Origin: an uncultured Bacilli bacterium
GTDB lineage: Bacteria > Bacillota_I > Bacilli_A > RF39 > UBA660
Length of the DNA stretch: 17,793 nucleotides
Direction: 5' to 3'
NCBI GenBank assembly: GCA_934131695.1
Contig: CAKOZV010000021.1
Span: 1-17,793 of the forward strand
This document shows, one piece after another, positions 1 to 7,926 of this stretch. Below the pieces are notes generated by a model. It saw only the letters and a program-made list of their open reading frames with translations, was not told the DNA's origin and searched no databases. The translations under genes were made by a program, and so were the position numbers. How positions within the stretch are numbered: position 1 is the stretch's first letter; each line of letters starts with the position of its first letter.

Positions 1-69
1 AGCTCAGCTGGATAGAGCATCGCCCTTCTAAGGCGAGTGTCATGGGTTCGAATCCCCTCTGGGACACCA
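1..69 (+). tRNA. tRNA-Arg (anticodon TCT), 5' end cut off by the window
   Basis: The window opens at about tRNA position 9. The D arm (GCTC/GAGC, 2-5 with 15-18), the anticodon stem TCGCC/GGCGA around the loop CTTCTAA, the T loop TTCGAAT, the 3' acceptor strand CTGGGAC and an encoded ACCA tail are all present. The loop places TCT at positions 34-36, which reads AGA (Arg), the favoured Arg codon in this AT-rich DNA. The missing 8 bases should include an acceptor strand pairing with CTGGGAC. One oddity is a T-C mismatch at the second pair of the T stem (43 with 57). Confidence 0.93.
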
Positions 70-79
70 TTATTGATTT

Positions 80-114
80 AAAAGCCTTGATTTTATGGGC
101 TTTTTTGTTTTTTT
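80..114 (+). terminator. Intrinsic terminator of the tRNA transcript
   Basis: A 7-bp stem AAAAGCC (80-86) / GGCTTTT (98-104) with an 11-base loop leads into a run of T interrupted by a single G. It lies 10 bases after the tRNA CCA, so it most likely ends the tRNA transcript. Confidence 0.75.
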
Positions 115-190
115 ACTCTCAAAATTACTCCGATTAAATTCTTTGTATGCTATAAAATAATGATTTTTCTTTTCATTAATTAAGTATACA

Positions 191-199
191 TGATATAAT
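191..199 (+). promoter_or_regulatory. Extended -10 promoter for the gene at 228
   Basis: TATAAT at 194-199 is preceded by TG at 191-192 with one base between, giving TGnTATAAT. The -35 position 17 bases upstream (171-176, TTTCAT) is poor, as is common with an extended -10. It fits a start site near 206, followed by GGGAGG and the ATG at 228. Confidence 0.55.
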
Positions 200-227
200 A
201 TATAACTGACAAAGGGAGGTTTAATAT

Positions 228-1438
228 ATGAATAGATTAGAGTTTAACACGATTTTAAAAACACTTGGTATTAATAATTGTTTAATAAATACAACTAATA
301 TATATGATTCAATTGAAGAAGTACATTTTTGGAATAATATCGTAATATATTTTGGTGGCAGTTATTATACTATAATTAGAGGTAAAGTCCCTTTAGAAGT
401 TGCTAATATTATTTATGAGAAATATCCTAACAATCCCCATGAAATAAGAATTGATGGTGGCTGTAGTGATTATACTCCAATTGAGCATGCAATTGATGAT
501 CAGTATAAAAAAGAAATTCAAGAACATATAGAACAATCTCTTGAAATAGACGAATATCTTGTAAGATGTAAAAAGTCTAGAAGAAATATGTTAAGAAGAA
601 AAAATGATAATAAGTATATTGAAACATATCATATCGATTCTAAAGAAGGACTTATTATTTTTTTAACAGAATTAAAAGATTATTATGCAAGAAAACAAGG
701 ACTACGTGAAACAGAAGTTCAAAGGTATGATGAGATAATATCAACTGTCAGTAGTGAGATTTTAAAGCAAGTGAACCCAAGTATTACTAATTATGATTGG
801 ATGAGAGCAGATGAACAATATGGTGAAATTTTTCTAAATACCATTTTGCTCGTGATAAACAAATTCCTTTTGGACGTGCTTTTAGAAAAATCATTGATCA
901 ATTTGATAGAACAGTTAACCCTTATATAAATGAAGATATAGAATTGGATTCTATTGATAATTATTTGAAAAAAGTGAATATTGATGCTAATACTTACGAT
1001 CAAAAATATGGAAAGTATCGAAAAAATTGTTGTAGAATTACAATTAAAGCAAAAGATGGAGAAAGTGAAGTTAGATATTATAGAAGTCCAAATGGTTTTT
1101 CTTATCAATTGATGTATGTTTTAGGACCTGAAGAGTACCTGAATGTGTTGCATTATTTTGATAATAAAGGAGATAAAGAATCTGATAAAGGAGAACATAT
1201 TTATATAAATTATTTTGGAGAAAATTCTAAACAAGAAATTGATTTAAGATATAATATCACCCTTGGATTAGCTAGTAAAACTGATGAGGATAAAATGCCA
1301 ATTACTTCTGAACAAATGACATTTGTTTCTGATGAGTTAGTAAAAGCAACCGAATTGGCTTCTACAATTACTATTGATAATATGAAGAAAAAAGGGTATT
1401 CAAAGAAATTAGTATCAAACAAAAAAGTAAGAATATAA
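228..1438 (+). pseudogene. Unrecognised protein gene split by a one-base deletion
   Basis: Two open segments, 228-929 and a second whose frame is open from 827 to 1438, join into one protein of about 400 residues if a single T is restored in the run at 829-833. Before the run the reading is ...EQYGEIF and after it SKYHFARDKQ, and the second segment has no start signal of its own (its first possible start is a TTG at 944). A good Shine-Dalgarno, GGAGG, lies 8 bases before the ATG at 228. I do not recognise the family. The product looks soluble, rich in Lys, Glu, Ile and Tyr, with a basic patch near residues 112-124 and no signal peptide or membrane segment. It is followed directly, in the same frame, by a P-loop ATPase remnant, so it was probably the first gene of a two-gene unit. 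A sequencing error in the T run is an alternative to real inactivation. Confidence 0.6.
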
Positions 1439-1740
1439 GAATTAAAAATTTTTATTGGACCTAATGGTTATGGAAAAACTTATGAATAATAGCAAAAGGT
1501 CCAAGAAATATTAAAAAAGAAAAAAGATATTATTATGCTAAATATTGAATTGATTTTAACAGATAAAAGAGATGGTTAATAATTTTTCTTCTGGATTACA
1601 TAATAATAGAATTGTTGAAAATTTAAAAGACTATTTGAAAATAGATTAGACTCAATTATTAGTGACAATGTTAATATGTATAATGATTTGATGGATGACA
1701 TTATAAAAAGTATTGAAAGTATGTTATACTTAGTTCGGAG
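1439..1740 (+). pseudogene. Remnant of a P-loop (AAA/ABC-type) ATPase gene
   Basis: Right after the stop at 1436-1438 the reading continues in the same frame as ELKIFIGPNGYGKTYE and then meets TAA TAG. GPNGYGKT is a textbook Walker A motif of the GPNGxGKT type. Further pieces of coding-like sequence lie in shifting frames: VQEILKKKKDIIMLNIELIL to about 1578, then VNNFSSGLHNNRIVENLKDY at about 1572-1640, then SIISDNVNMYNDLMDDIIKS to about 1715. All fit a charged N-terminal ATPase region. No Walker B or signature motif follows, because the Nudix gene begins at 1752. This is therefore a multiply frameshifted, 3'-truncated fragment of roughly 90-100 residues. Many small mobile or defence modules pair an ATPase with an unknown partner, but the fragment is too short to name a system. 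Confidence 0.6.
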
Positions 1741-1751
1741 GAAGTTAATCG

Positions 1752-2357
1752 ATGAAGAATAAAGATATATTAAAGAAAATCAAAAGTTTATCTACTAATG
1801 AACAAAGAAATTTATCTTATGAGGAGTTGGTAGGTATTATTAATAAGCTTACACCTGATGAAATAATTGAATTAAGTAATATTATTGGGTATCCTGTGTT
1901 TACAAGACTTTGTATGGGAGTACTTAAGCACAAATTTGTTTTATTACAAGATGGTGCAGCAGCAGTAATAGTAAACGACCAAGGACAAATATTATTACAG
2001 AGTAGGGCAGATAGAGATAAGTGGGGATTACCTGGTGGATGTCAGGAATTAGGTGAAAGATTCCAAGATACTATTATTAGAGAGGTAAAGGAAGAAACTA
2101 ATCTTGACGTAAATGAAACCGATTTAGAATTAATAGATATAGTTTCGGGAGCAAGTAGAAGAAATGAATATCCAAATGGAGATGTTGTTATAAATAATAC
2201 AGCCTTATATTGTATTAGAAACTATTCTGGAAACTTGAAATGGGATAGTGAATCTAAAGAAATGAAATTCTTTGATTTAGATAATTTACCAAAAAATCAG
2301 AATGATCCAGATTTAATTGAAATCTATAAAAAATCTATTAGTAAATTAAAAAGATAA
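1752..2357 (+). CDS. Nudix hydrolase with an N-terminal helical extension
   Basis: This 201-residue protein carries a Nudix box at residues 96-118. Gly96, Glu102, the REVKEE core (Arg110, Glu111, Glu114, Glu115) and Leu118 match the GX5EX7REUXEEXGU pattern, with Asn117 in place of the last Gly. The acidic residues bind Mg2+ or Mn2+ for cleaving a nucleoside diphosphate linked to another moiety. The substrate (nucleotide sugar, dNTP, ADP-ribose or other) cannot be read from sequence. The KWGLPGG stretch before the box and the beta strands after it fit a complete Nudix fold. The first ~65 residues form a Lys/Glu-rich helical extension that many small Nudix proteins lack. GGAGG at 1737-1741 sits 10 bases before the ATG. 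The gene follows a decayed ATPase fragment and ends at a strong terminator. No good promoter of its own is evident, so transcription may come from the promoter before 228. Confidence 0.9.
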   Translation: MKNKDILKKIKSLSTNEQRNLSYEELVGIINKLTPDEIIELSNIIGYPVFTRLCMGVLKHKFVLLQDGAAAVIVNDQGQILLQSRADRDKWGLPGGCQELGERFQDTIIREVKEETNLDVNETDLELIDIVSGASRRNEYPNGDVVINNTALYCIRNYSGNLKWDSESKEMKFFDLDNLPKNQNDPDLIEIYKKSISKLKR

Positions 2358-2369
2358 TATCATTTATTA

Positions 2370-2400
2370 AAAAACCATTTTCGTTAAGAAAATGGTTTTT
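2370..2400. terminator. Bidirectional terminator between convergent genes
   Basis: A perfect 13-bp stem, AAAAACCATTTTC (2370-2382) with GAAAATGGTTTTT (2388-2400), closes on a 5-base loop. It has A-rich sequence on the left and T-rich on the right, so it can end the Nudix transcript on the plus strand and the minus-strand gene at 2414-3358. Confidence 0.88.
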
Positions 2401-2413
2401 GCTATGAAAAATA

Positions 2414-3358
2414 TTAATTGTTCTTTCTATTATTAAATAAAGTTAAAATTTTTTTCTTTATGCTAGTTTTCTTTGCTTTTTGGGATTGTGGATTAATTTC
2501 TTTTCTGATTCCATCATAATCAATCTTTACAGTATTAACATTAAAATATTTATGGAATAGATCTTCTTCTTGTGCATTAATTTTAAGTATTTCTTCATTA
2601 GAAAATACCTGTAAAGTTTCATGCCATTTATATCCTAACTCGGTAAATGTTTTATTTTTCATAAGATTTATTATTCTTTCTAGCTCATCACTAGTAATAT
2701 GTCTTAAAGATATATCATCACTAATAATATTTTTCTTTTGTTCATCAGTTGCATTTAAAATAGTATCTTGTCCAAAATAAGCTATAGAACGTTTAGTTAA
2801 TAATTCTTTTCTTATACCTGATTTAAAACAAGCAACATTTGGATCTTTATTTAAAATACTACAAAAGTCAGTAATACTTTCTTCATCAGTTACATTTATA
2901 TTATCATCCAAACTATAATAAAAATTTTTAAATAAAGGACTTTGTTTTTCAAGTAAATCAAAATATAATTCTTCATTAAACTTTGATGATATTCTTTTAT
3001 CTAATGCAAATAAATCTAATTCATATCTTTCATTACCAAAGAAATAACCTCTATCCAAAAGTTTATTTAAAAGCTCAATGTTATCATTATAAAGTGCTGC
3101 ATAATATAGCATTAAAGTGCAAAAGATCCTCTCTGTTTCCTCTTCACTACTAGTTTGTAGGATTTTAAAAATACATTTTTCGGAATTACTTATTTTAATT
3201 TTATCTCCAATGCATAAATCCTTTATTACTTCTAACATTTTGGCGTCAGTTTTCTTTTCCTTATTTCCTTTCAGTTTCATTCTGTTTTGTATTATTCTAG
3301 ACTTTATGTCATTTAATAGAGTCTTTGAATATATGTCTTTGTAGTCAATACTTACCAT
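2414..3358 (-). CDS. Unrecognised soluble protein (314 residues)
   Basis: I do not recognise a family. The product is Lys-, Asp- and Glu-rich, probably mostly helical and cytoplasmic, with no signal peptide or membrane span. It has a hydrophobic stretch near residues 75-100 (FCTLMLYYAALYNDNIELLN) that resembles a single helical-repeat unit, and a very basic C-terminus (KKTSIKKKILTLFNNRKNN). The frame opens with a GTG at 3367, but AGAGGTG at 3365-3371 is the Shine-Dalgarno, with six A between it and the ATG at 3358, so I place the start there. The gene has its own consensus promoter (3379-3406) and a shared terminator, so it is a complete single-gene unit downstream of ftsW. Confidence 0.8.
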   Translation of the reverse strand: MVSIDYKDIYSKTLLNDIKSRIIQNRMKLKGNKEKKTDAKMLEVIKDLCIGDKIKISNSEKCIFKILQTSSEEETERIFCTLMLYYAALYNDNIELLNKLLDRGYFFGNERYELDLFALDKRISSKFNEELYFDLLEKQSPLFKNFYYSLDDNINVTDEESITDFCSILNKDPNVACFKSGIRKELLTKRSIAYFGQDTILNATDEQKKNIISDDISLRHITSDELERIINLMKNKTFTELGYKWHETLQVFSNEEILKINAQEEDLFHKYFNVNTVKIDYDGIRKEINPQSQKAKKTSIKKKILTLFNNRKNN

Positions 3359-3378
3359 TTTTTTCACCTCTGTTTTTT

Positions 3379-3406
3379 ATTATATACTAAATAATGTAAT
3401 TTGCAA
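3379..3406 (-). promoter_or_regulatory. Sigma-A-type promoter for the gene at 2414-3358
   Basis: Read on the minus strand, TTGCAA (3401-3406) and TATAAT (3379-3384) are separated by 16 bases. The expected start of transcription is about 10 bases before the AGAGGTG ribosome-binding site. It lies just beyond the ftsW stop codon. Confidence 0.75.
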
Positions 3407-3413
3407 AGAAATA

Positions 3414-4499
3414 TCATTTATCTTTGGCAATAGAAATTAATATTCCAATACTAATCATACTTATTAATAAACTACTACCACCGTAAGATAAGAAGGGCAG
3501 AGTAACTCCAGTTACAGGAATTAATCCAACGACCACTGCTAGGTTCATCGAAGCTTGAAATAACATTTGAAAGGCTATACCAAACGATAAATATTTAGCA
3601 AATAGATTTTTAGCATTTAAAGAAATTTTTAAGGCAAAATAAAATAGAAGAAAAAATAGAGTACAGACAAATATACAACCAACAACCCCAAACTCTTCAC
3701 AGACAATTGAAAAGATAAAGTCTGTTTGTGGTTCAGGCAGATAAAAGTGCTTTTGTCTAGAGTTTAAGAATCCTTGTCCAAGAAGTCCACCTGGGCCAAT
3801 AGCATACATTGACTGAATCATTTGAAAACCAGTTCCTAAAGGATCTTTCCAGGGATTAATAAATGAAGTTATTCTATTCATTCGATAAGGGGCAATAGCA
3901 ATCAAAAGACAAGTACCAATAACTCCTAAAACAAAAGCCCCATAGAAAAATTTCATATCAAGACCAGCAATAAATAAAAGAGCGATAATACTAACCATTA
4001 AGACAAGACCAGTACCAAGATCTGGTTGTAACATAATAAGACCAAAAGCTAGAAAAGTAACACCGAGAATTGGTAAGATGCCTTTTCTTAAATCCTTTAA
4101 GTACTTATCAGAATTATTTAAATATTTACTAGTGAAAATAATAAGACCAAGTTTAGCCGCTTCACTAGGTTGTATACCAAAAGGACCAATTCCAAACCAA
4201 CTTCTACTACCATTTCTAACACTACCAATAAAAGGTACTAAAACTAAAATTAATAATAAAAAGCAAATACCTAAAATGATATTTGCCTTTTTGTAATAGA
4301 TTTTATAATCTATCTTAGAAATAAAATTCATTAGTATAAGTCCTGCTACTGTAAATAATGCTTGTTGTTTCACATAGTGGAAACTATCATGAAACTTATA
4401 TTCTGCCCAAATATTACTAGCAGAATAAATCATTACGAGTCCAAATATTAGTAAGAGTATTACGGTGATTAGTAAAGGCAAATCAAACCGTTTTTTCAA
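3414..4499 (-). CDS. ftsW: FtsW/RodA/SpoVE-family peptidoglycan glycosyltransferase, probably FtsW
   Basis: This 361-residue SEDS-family membrane protein polymerises lipid II into glycan strands with a partner class B penicillin-binding protein. It has about ten hydrophobic segments from residue 8 onward. The family signatures are present: IQPSEAAKLG, QPDLGTG, the extracellular GQGFLNSRQKHFYLPEPQTD segment with the conserved Asp of the PExxTDFIF motif, the EEFG motif after it, and the C-terminal GVTLPFLSYGGSS. Length matches the family. It lies 18 bases downstream of mraY on the same strand, an arrangement typical of the dcw cluster, and this favours FtsW over RodA. The start is a TTG at 4499 (reads MKKRFDLP), about 11 bases after GGAG. 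No ATG or GTG lies in frame between. No clear terminator follows. Confidence 0.92.
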   Translation of the reverse strand: MKKRFDLPLLITVILLLIFGLVMIYSASNIWAEYKFHDSFHYVKQQALFTVAGLILMNFISKIDYKIYYKKANIILGICFLLLILVLVPFIGSVRNGSRSWFGIGPFGIQPSEAAKLGLIIFTSKYLNNSDKYLKDLRKGILPILGVTFLAFGLIMLQPDLGTGLVLMVSIIALLFIAGLDMKFFYGAFVLGVIGTCLLIAIAPYRMNRITSFINPWKDPLGTGFQMIQSMYAIGPGGLLGQGFLNSRQKHFYLPEPQTDFIFSIVCEEFGVVGCIFVCTLFFLLFYFALKISLNAKNLFAKYLSFGIAFQMLFQASMNLAVVVGLIPVTGVTLPFLSYGGSSLLISMISIGILISIAKDK

Positions 4500-4517
4500 A
4501 AGAAAATTATCTCCTTT

Positions 4518-5498
4518 CTATAACCAAACTCCAAATAAGATACCTAACATAGCAAGAATAAGACCAAATGTACAGAATAACTTAACTATATCTGTTTCAC
4601 TCCAACCAAGCTTTTCAAAATGGTGATGAAGTGGCGTCATTAAAAATAACTTATGATGAAATAATTTTACCCAAATAACTTGTAAAATAACAGATAATGT
4701 TTCAATTACAAATACTAAAGCTACGACAAGTAAAGTTAATTCTCGATGTGTTAAAATAGCAACTGCTCCCATAACACCACCTAAAGCTAAGCTTCCAGTG
4801 TCTCCCATAAATATTTTAGCAGGATGGGTATTGTAGACTAAAAAACCAATAAGTGAACCAACTAGTACTAAACAAAATATTCCAATATCTTCAAATCCAA
4901 CCATGAATGAAATTAAAGCGAAAGCTATAAAAGCAATGGCAGATAAGCTACCAGCTAGTCCGTCTAATCCATCTGTTAAATTAACCGCATTACTAGAACC
5001 GATTAAGATTAAAAGAATAAATAGACCATAGAGCCATTTCATTTCAATATCGATACGAAGCGTTCCCACAACCCATGATGTTTGTCCACCATTTTTCATA
5101 TAGATATAGAAGAATATAGTAGAAATAATAATTTGTCCAAATAGTTTTTGATAAGTTGTTAATCCTTCATTATTATGTTTTCTAAGTGATAAAAAGTCAT
5201 CTAAGAAACCAATAATAGCAAAGCCACAAAATACTAATAAAACAATAGCTAAGTTATCGGTATAGGAGACCTTTCCTAAAAATAATAAAGCTAGCATAAT
5301 AAGAACTGTTGGTAAGATAAAAATAATTCCACCCATCGTTGGAGTACCAGCTTTCTTCCTATGACTTTCTCCAACATAAACACTAATTGTTTGGCCTACA
5401 TGTAGCTTTTTTAGAATAGGTACTAAAATAAGACCTAGACAGACGCTAAATAAAAAGCCAATCATGACAGCAAAGACTGCCTTTGTTAATAATAACAC
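4518..5498 (-). CDS. mraY: Phospho-N-acetylmuramoyl-pentapeptide transferase (lipid I synthase)
   Basis: MraY transfers phospho-MurNAc-pentapeptide from UDP to undecaprenyl phosphate at the inner face of the membrane, giving lipid I. The 326 residues match the family length and contain its signatures: GTPTMGG near residue 51, the Mg2+-binding FLDDFLSLRKHNNEGL loop, NLTDGLDGLAG, the FMGDTGSLALGG segment and the TPLHHHFEKLGW motif near the C-terminus. About ten membrane helices are evident. The start is a GTG at 5498, preceded by GGGAGAG about 10 bases upstream. It is the first gene of an operon with ftsW. No murD, murF or murG is adjacent, so this is a reduced piece of the classical cell-wall cluster. 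Confidence 0.96.
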   Translation of the reverse strand: MLLLTKAVFAVMIGFLFSVCLGLILVPILKKLHVGQTISVYVGESHRKKAGTPTMGGIIFILPTVLIMLALLFLGKVSYTDNLAIVLLVFCGFAIIGFLDDFLSLRKHNNEGLTTYQKLFGQIIISTIFFYIYMKNGGQTSWVVGTLRIDIEMKWLYGLFILLILIGSSNAVNLTDGLDGLAGSLSAIAFIAFALISFMVGFEDIGIFCLVLVGSLIGFLVYNTHPAKIFMGDTGSLALGGVMGAVAILTHRELTLLVVALVFVIETLSVILQVIWVKLFHHKLFLMTPLHHHFEKLGWSETDIVKLFCTFGLILAMLGILFGVWL

Positions 5499-5529
5499 TT
5501 TTTTATCACTCTCCCGTTTCTTCCTTTGT

Positions 5530-5558
5530 ATTATAACATACTAGATATATTCTTTTAA
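5530..5558 (-). promoter_or_regulatory. Promoter of the mraY-ftsW operon
   Basis: On the minus strand, TATAAT (5530-5535) is preceded by TG one base away (an extended -10). TTAAAA (5553-5558) lies 17 bases upstream as a weak -35. It is divergent from the promoter of the peptidase operon. Confidence 0.65.
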
Positions 5559-5630
5559 GCTTTTTTTCTAAATTTACTTATCCCTTGACATATTACTTTT
5601 CATTTAAGTCTATGAAAAACTTAAAAAAAC

Positions 5631-5659
5631 TTTCCAATTAGAAGAAAATAACTTATAAT
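5631..5659 (+). promoter_or_regulatory. Promoter of the peptidase operon
   Basis: TATAAT (5654-5659) with TTTCCA (5631-5636) 17 bases upstream places transcription start near 5666, just ahead of the AGGGGTGA ribosome-binding site at 5670-5677. A perfect TTGACA at 5585-5590 lacks a -10 at proper spacing. Confidence 0.55.
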
Positions 5660-5682
5660 AAGCAACTATAGGGGTGAAGTTT

Positions 5683-6765
5683 ATGCAAGATGAGTTAAAA
5701 CTAAATAAAAATTATAAAGAGTTATATACTCTTATTAAGAATTTACGAGAATATGCTAGAGATAATGCTAATGATAAATTCACAAGACTTAGTTGCTATG
5801 CTAGTTATGACTCTTTAACAGACATATTGCCCTCTAAAGAAATGATTTATGATAGTAATGAAATGAAATTAGAAGAGTTATTTAATTCTATCTGTGAAAA
5901 GGAAATAAATGCTACTTATCGCAATAGAAAAAATTATCAGGTTACAGTTGATACTTTTTATGAAGAAATATATAAAATAATTGCTAGGGAAATGAAATCT
6001 AGACAACAAGAGTTTTTACCAATTGATATTTCTTTTAAAGAACAACTAGAAATACTTAAAGGTTATTATCAAACTACCGATAAAAGATTGGAAAAGTTAT
6101 TTCTAGAATATACTGAAAAAAGTAGAATCTTTGCTATGTCAAGTGATAATGAAGAAGAGGCTTTTGGAACTAATTTTATTAATCCATTAAGTAATAAATC
6201 AGTTATTCTAATAAATGACAAGCTTTCTTCTATTGATACAGTGTTAGCGATTACTCATGAATTTGGTCATGTGCTAGATAATATTACTTTTAGGGATACA
6301 CATACCAGTAAAGAAACAATGAAGTATTTCTTTACTTCTCCTTATTCAGAAACTAATTCTACTTATCAAGAACTAGCATTTATAGAGTATTTACTTAAAA
6401 ATAATATTTATCAAAAAGAAGCAATAGAAACAATTAAAGAGAATATTGTTAATCTTCACCTGTTACCTTTTAGGTTTATGACCTCTAAGAAGAAAAAAGA
6501 TGAGTTACATTTCTTTGAAGATTATACTAATGATGAGTTTATAGAACTAGCAAGTATCAAATAAGAAGCCGTCAACTTAATGACTTATGGTTATGGTTTT
6601 ATGTTTGCACTTACTATGCTAGATAATCCTGATTTGTATGAAAAGTTTCAACTACTTAGAGAAACACGGTTAGATAAAAAGAAACTAGATAGGGAAGGTT
6701 TCACTGATGAAGTGATTTCTAAAACAATGGTAAAAAAAATAAATGAATATTATAGGAGAAGATAA
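5683..6765 (+). pseudogene. M3-like zinc peptidase, copy 1, interrupted by an in-frame stop
   Basis: This is the first of three tandem paralogues related to the catalytic half of M3 / oligoendopeptidase F peptidases. THEFGHVLD places the zinc-binding HEXXH at residues 192-196. A Glu follows 27 residues later in SETNSTYQE, the counterpart of the EVAST-NE motif of PepF. A TAA at 6562-6564 ends the frame after 293 residues. The same frame resumes without any shift (EAVNLMTYGYGFM...) to 6765, and that stretch matches the C-terminus of the other copies closely, including NPDLY and GFTDEVI. This is a nonsense mutation in an otherwise well-preserved gene, unless the stop is read through. The frame opens at a GTG (5674), but that GTG lies inside the AGGGGTGA Shine-Dalgarno, so the ATG at 5683 is the better start. 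The ATG at 6580 has no ribosome-binding site. Confidence 0.8.
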
Positions 6766-7926
6766 ATGATTAAATTAAATGATGATTATAAAATAATTGC
6801 AGATAAAATTAAAGAATTAGAAGAACACTTTATAAATTGTAAAACACCAGCAGATTGTGCTAATTATGTTAGAATTTATCAAGTATTAATAATGATTTAT
6901 GCTAGTCATTGTTTTACTTTTTCACATGATAAGAAATGTAAGAAAAATGTCTATTTAAGAAATACTCAGGCGATTGCCAGTCATATTATTGATAAGAAAA
7001 GAATGAAAGATTTTATTTCTAATAAAGAGTTACATAGCACCTTGATAGCAAACTTTTATTTGGATTGTTTTACCTTATTTAAAGACTATATAGATAATAA
7101 TTGGAATGGATATTCTAAAAATGCTAAAATATCTGCAAAAGAACAAGAAGAAATACTAGATGATTTTCTCTTAACAGATGGTAAAGACTTACAAGATGTG
7201 TATTTAAAACACAGAAAAGAAAATAAATTATGTTTAATGTCAGAAGAATTTAGTGAAATATTAAATGGAACAACCGGAGTAACTATTTGGACTCCTGATG
7301 ATGGTACTAACTTCGTATTCTTAGCTGAGCAGAATAATAAAATAGGAGAGTTGGTAACAGCAATCCATGAATTAGGACATGTCTATGACTTTACTACTTA
7401 TGCTAATAATCATATTTTGAGAGATACAGCAGCTTATAATAATAATTCACCATATTGTGAAGTGGCATCTATTTATCATCAATATAAATTTTATGAATAT
7501 TTGTTAAAAAATAATATCTATCTTAATGACACAATGGAAAACTTTTTAACAAGTGTAAATAGTAATCTTACTTATCTAGGTGAAATGCTCCCATTAAAAT
7601 TAATTAGTGATGAGTATTTAAGAAAGAATAAATTAATAATTGAAAAACAAGAAATTAATAGAGTTATTAATAATCTAAATGATGAAGATTTTATTGATTA
7701 TAACATTGTAAAAGATACTTTTGATGGTTATGATTCTGTTCGTTATGGTTATGGCTTTATGTTAACAATAACTATGCTAGAAAATCCTGATTTGTATGAT
7801 AATTTTCAAAGAATACGTGAGCCACTTTTTGCTAAAGAAAAGTTAGATAACGCTGGTTTTACTGATAAAGTAATTGCTAAGTCAATGGTTAAAAGAATGA
7901 ATAAATATTTTGGAGAAGCAAAATGA
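6766..7926 (+). CDS. M3-like zinc peptidase, copy 2 (intact)
   Basis: This protein has 386 residues. The zinc site is HELGH at residues 201-205, and the presumed third ligand is Glu 27 residues after the second His, in YCEVASIYHQ, closest of the three copies to the PepF EVAS motif. Near the C-terminus, RYGYGFM recalls the Tyr-containing substrate-binding segment of M3 enzymes. M3 peptidases usually run 550-680 residues, so this is a compact version with a shortened helical N-terminal region. There is no signal peptide, which suggests cytoplasmic action on short peptides, as in PepF. The ATG follows the stop of copy 1 with no gap (TAAATG), with AGGAGA just before, and its stop overlaps the next start (ATGA), so the three copies are translationally coupled. 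The assignment rests on motifs. A gluzincin-like protein with another substrate remains possible. Confidence 0.8.
   Translation: MIKLNDDYKIIADKIKELEEHFINCKTPADCANYVRIYQVLIMIYASHCFTFSHDKKCKKNVYLRNTQAIASHIIDKKRMKDFISNKELHSTLIANFYLDCFTLFKDYIDNNWNGYSKNAKISAKEQEEILDDFLLTDGKDLQDVYLKHRKENKLCLMSEEFSEILNGTTGVTIWTPDDGTNFVFLAEQNNKIGELVTAIHELGHVYDFTTYANNHILRDTAAYNNNSPYCEVASIYHQYKFYEYLLKNNIYLNDTMENFLTSVNSNLTYLGEMLPLKLISDEYLRKNKLIIEKQEINRVINNLNDEDFIDYNIVKDTFDGYDSVRYGYGFMLTITMLENPDLYDNFQRIREPLFAKEKLDNAGFTDKVIAKSMVKRMNKYFGEAK

Noticed and set aside
825..836. Programmed frameshifting at the T run of the 228 gene
   Set aside because: The slip would re-pair an ATT-decoding tRNA on AAT, which is poor. The neighbouring ATPase gene is clearly decayed.
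791..1422. Minus-strand open frames at 791-1108 and 1210-1422
   Set aside because: They lie antisense to the 228-1438 gene, have low-complexity Ile/Phe/Ser-rich translations and no ribosome-binding sites.
1725..1741. TATACT as a -10 box directly before the Nudix gene
   Set aside because: The transcript would begin at the ribosome-binding site itself, and no -35 lies at proper spacing.
3117..4296. Plus-strand open frames at 3117-3344 and 4078-4296
   Set aside because: They are antisense to the unknown gene at 2414-3358 and to ftsW, with no start signals. Codon patterns are explained by the genes opposite.
5585..5616. Perfect TTGACA as the -35 of the peptidase operon
   Set aside because: No -10-like hexamer lies 16-18 bases downstream. 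The TATAAT at 5654 with TTTCCA fits better and places transcription start close to the ribosome-binding site.
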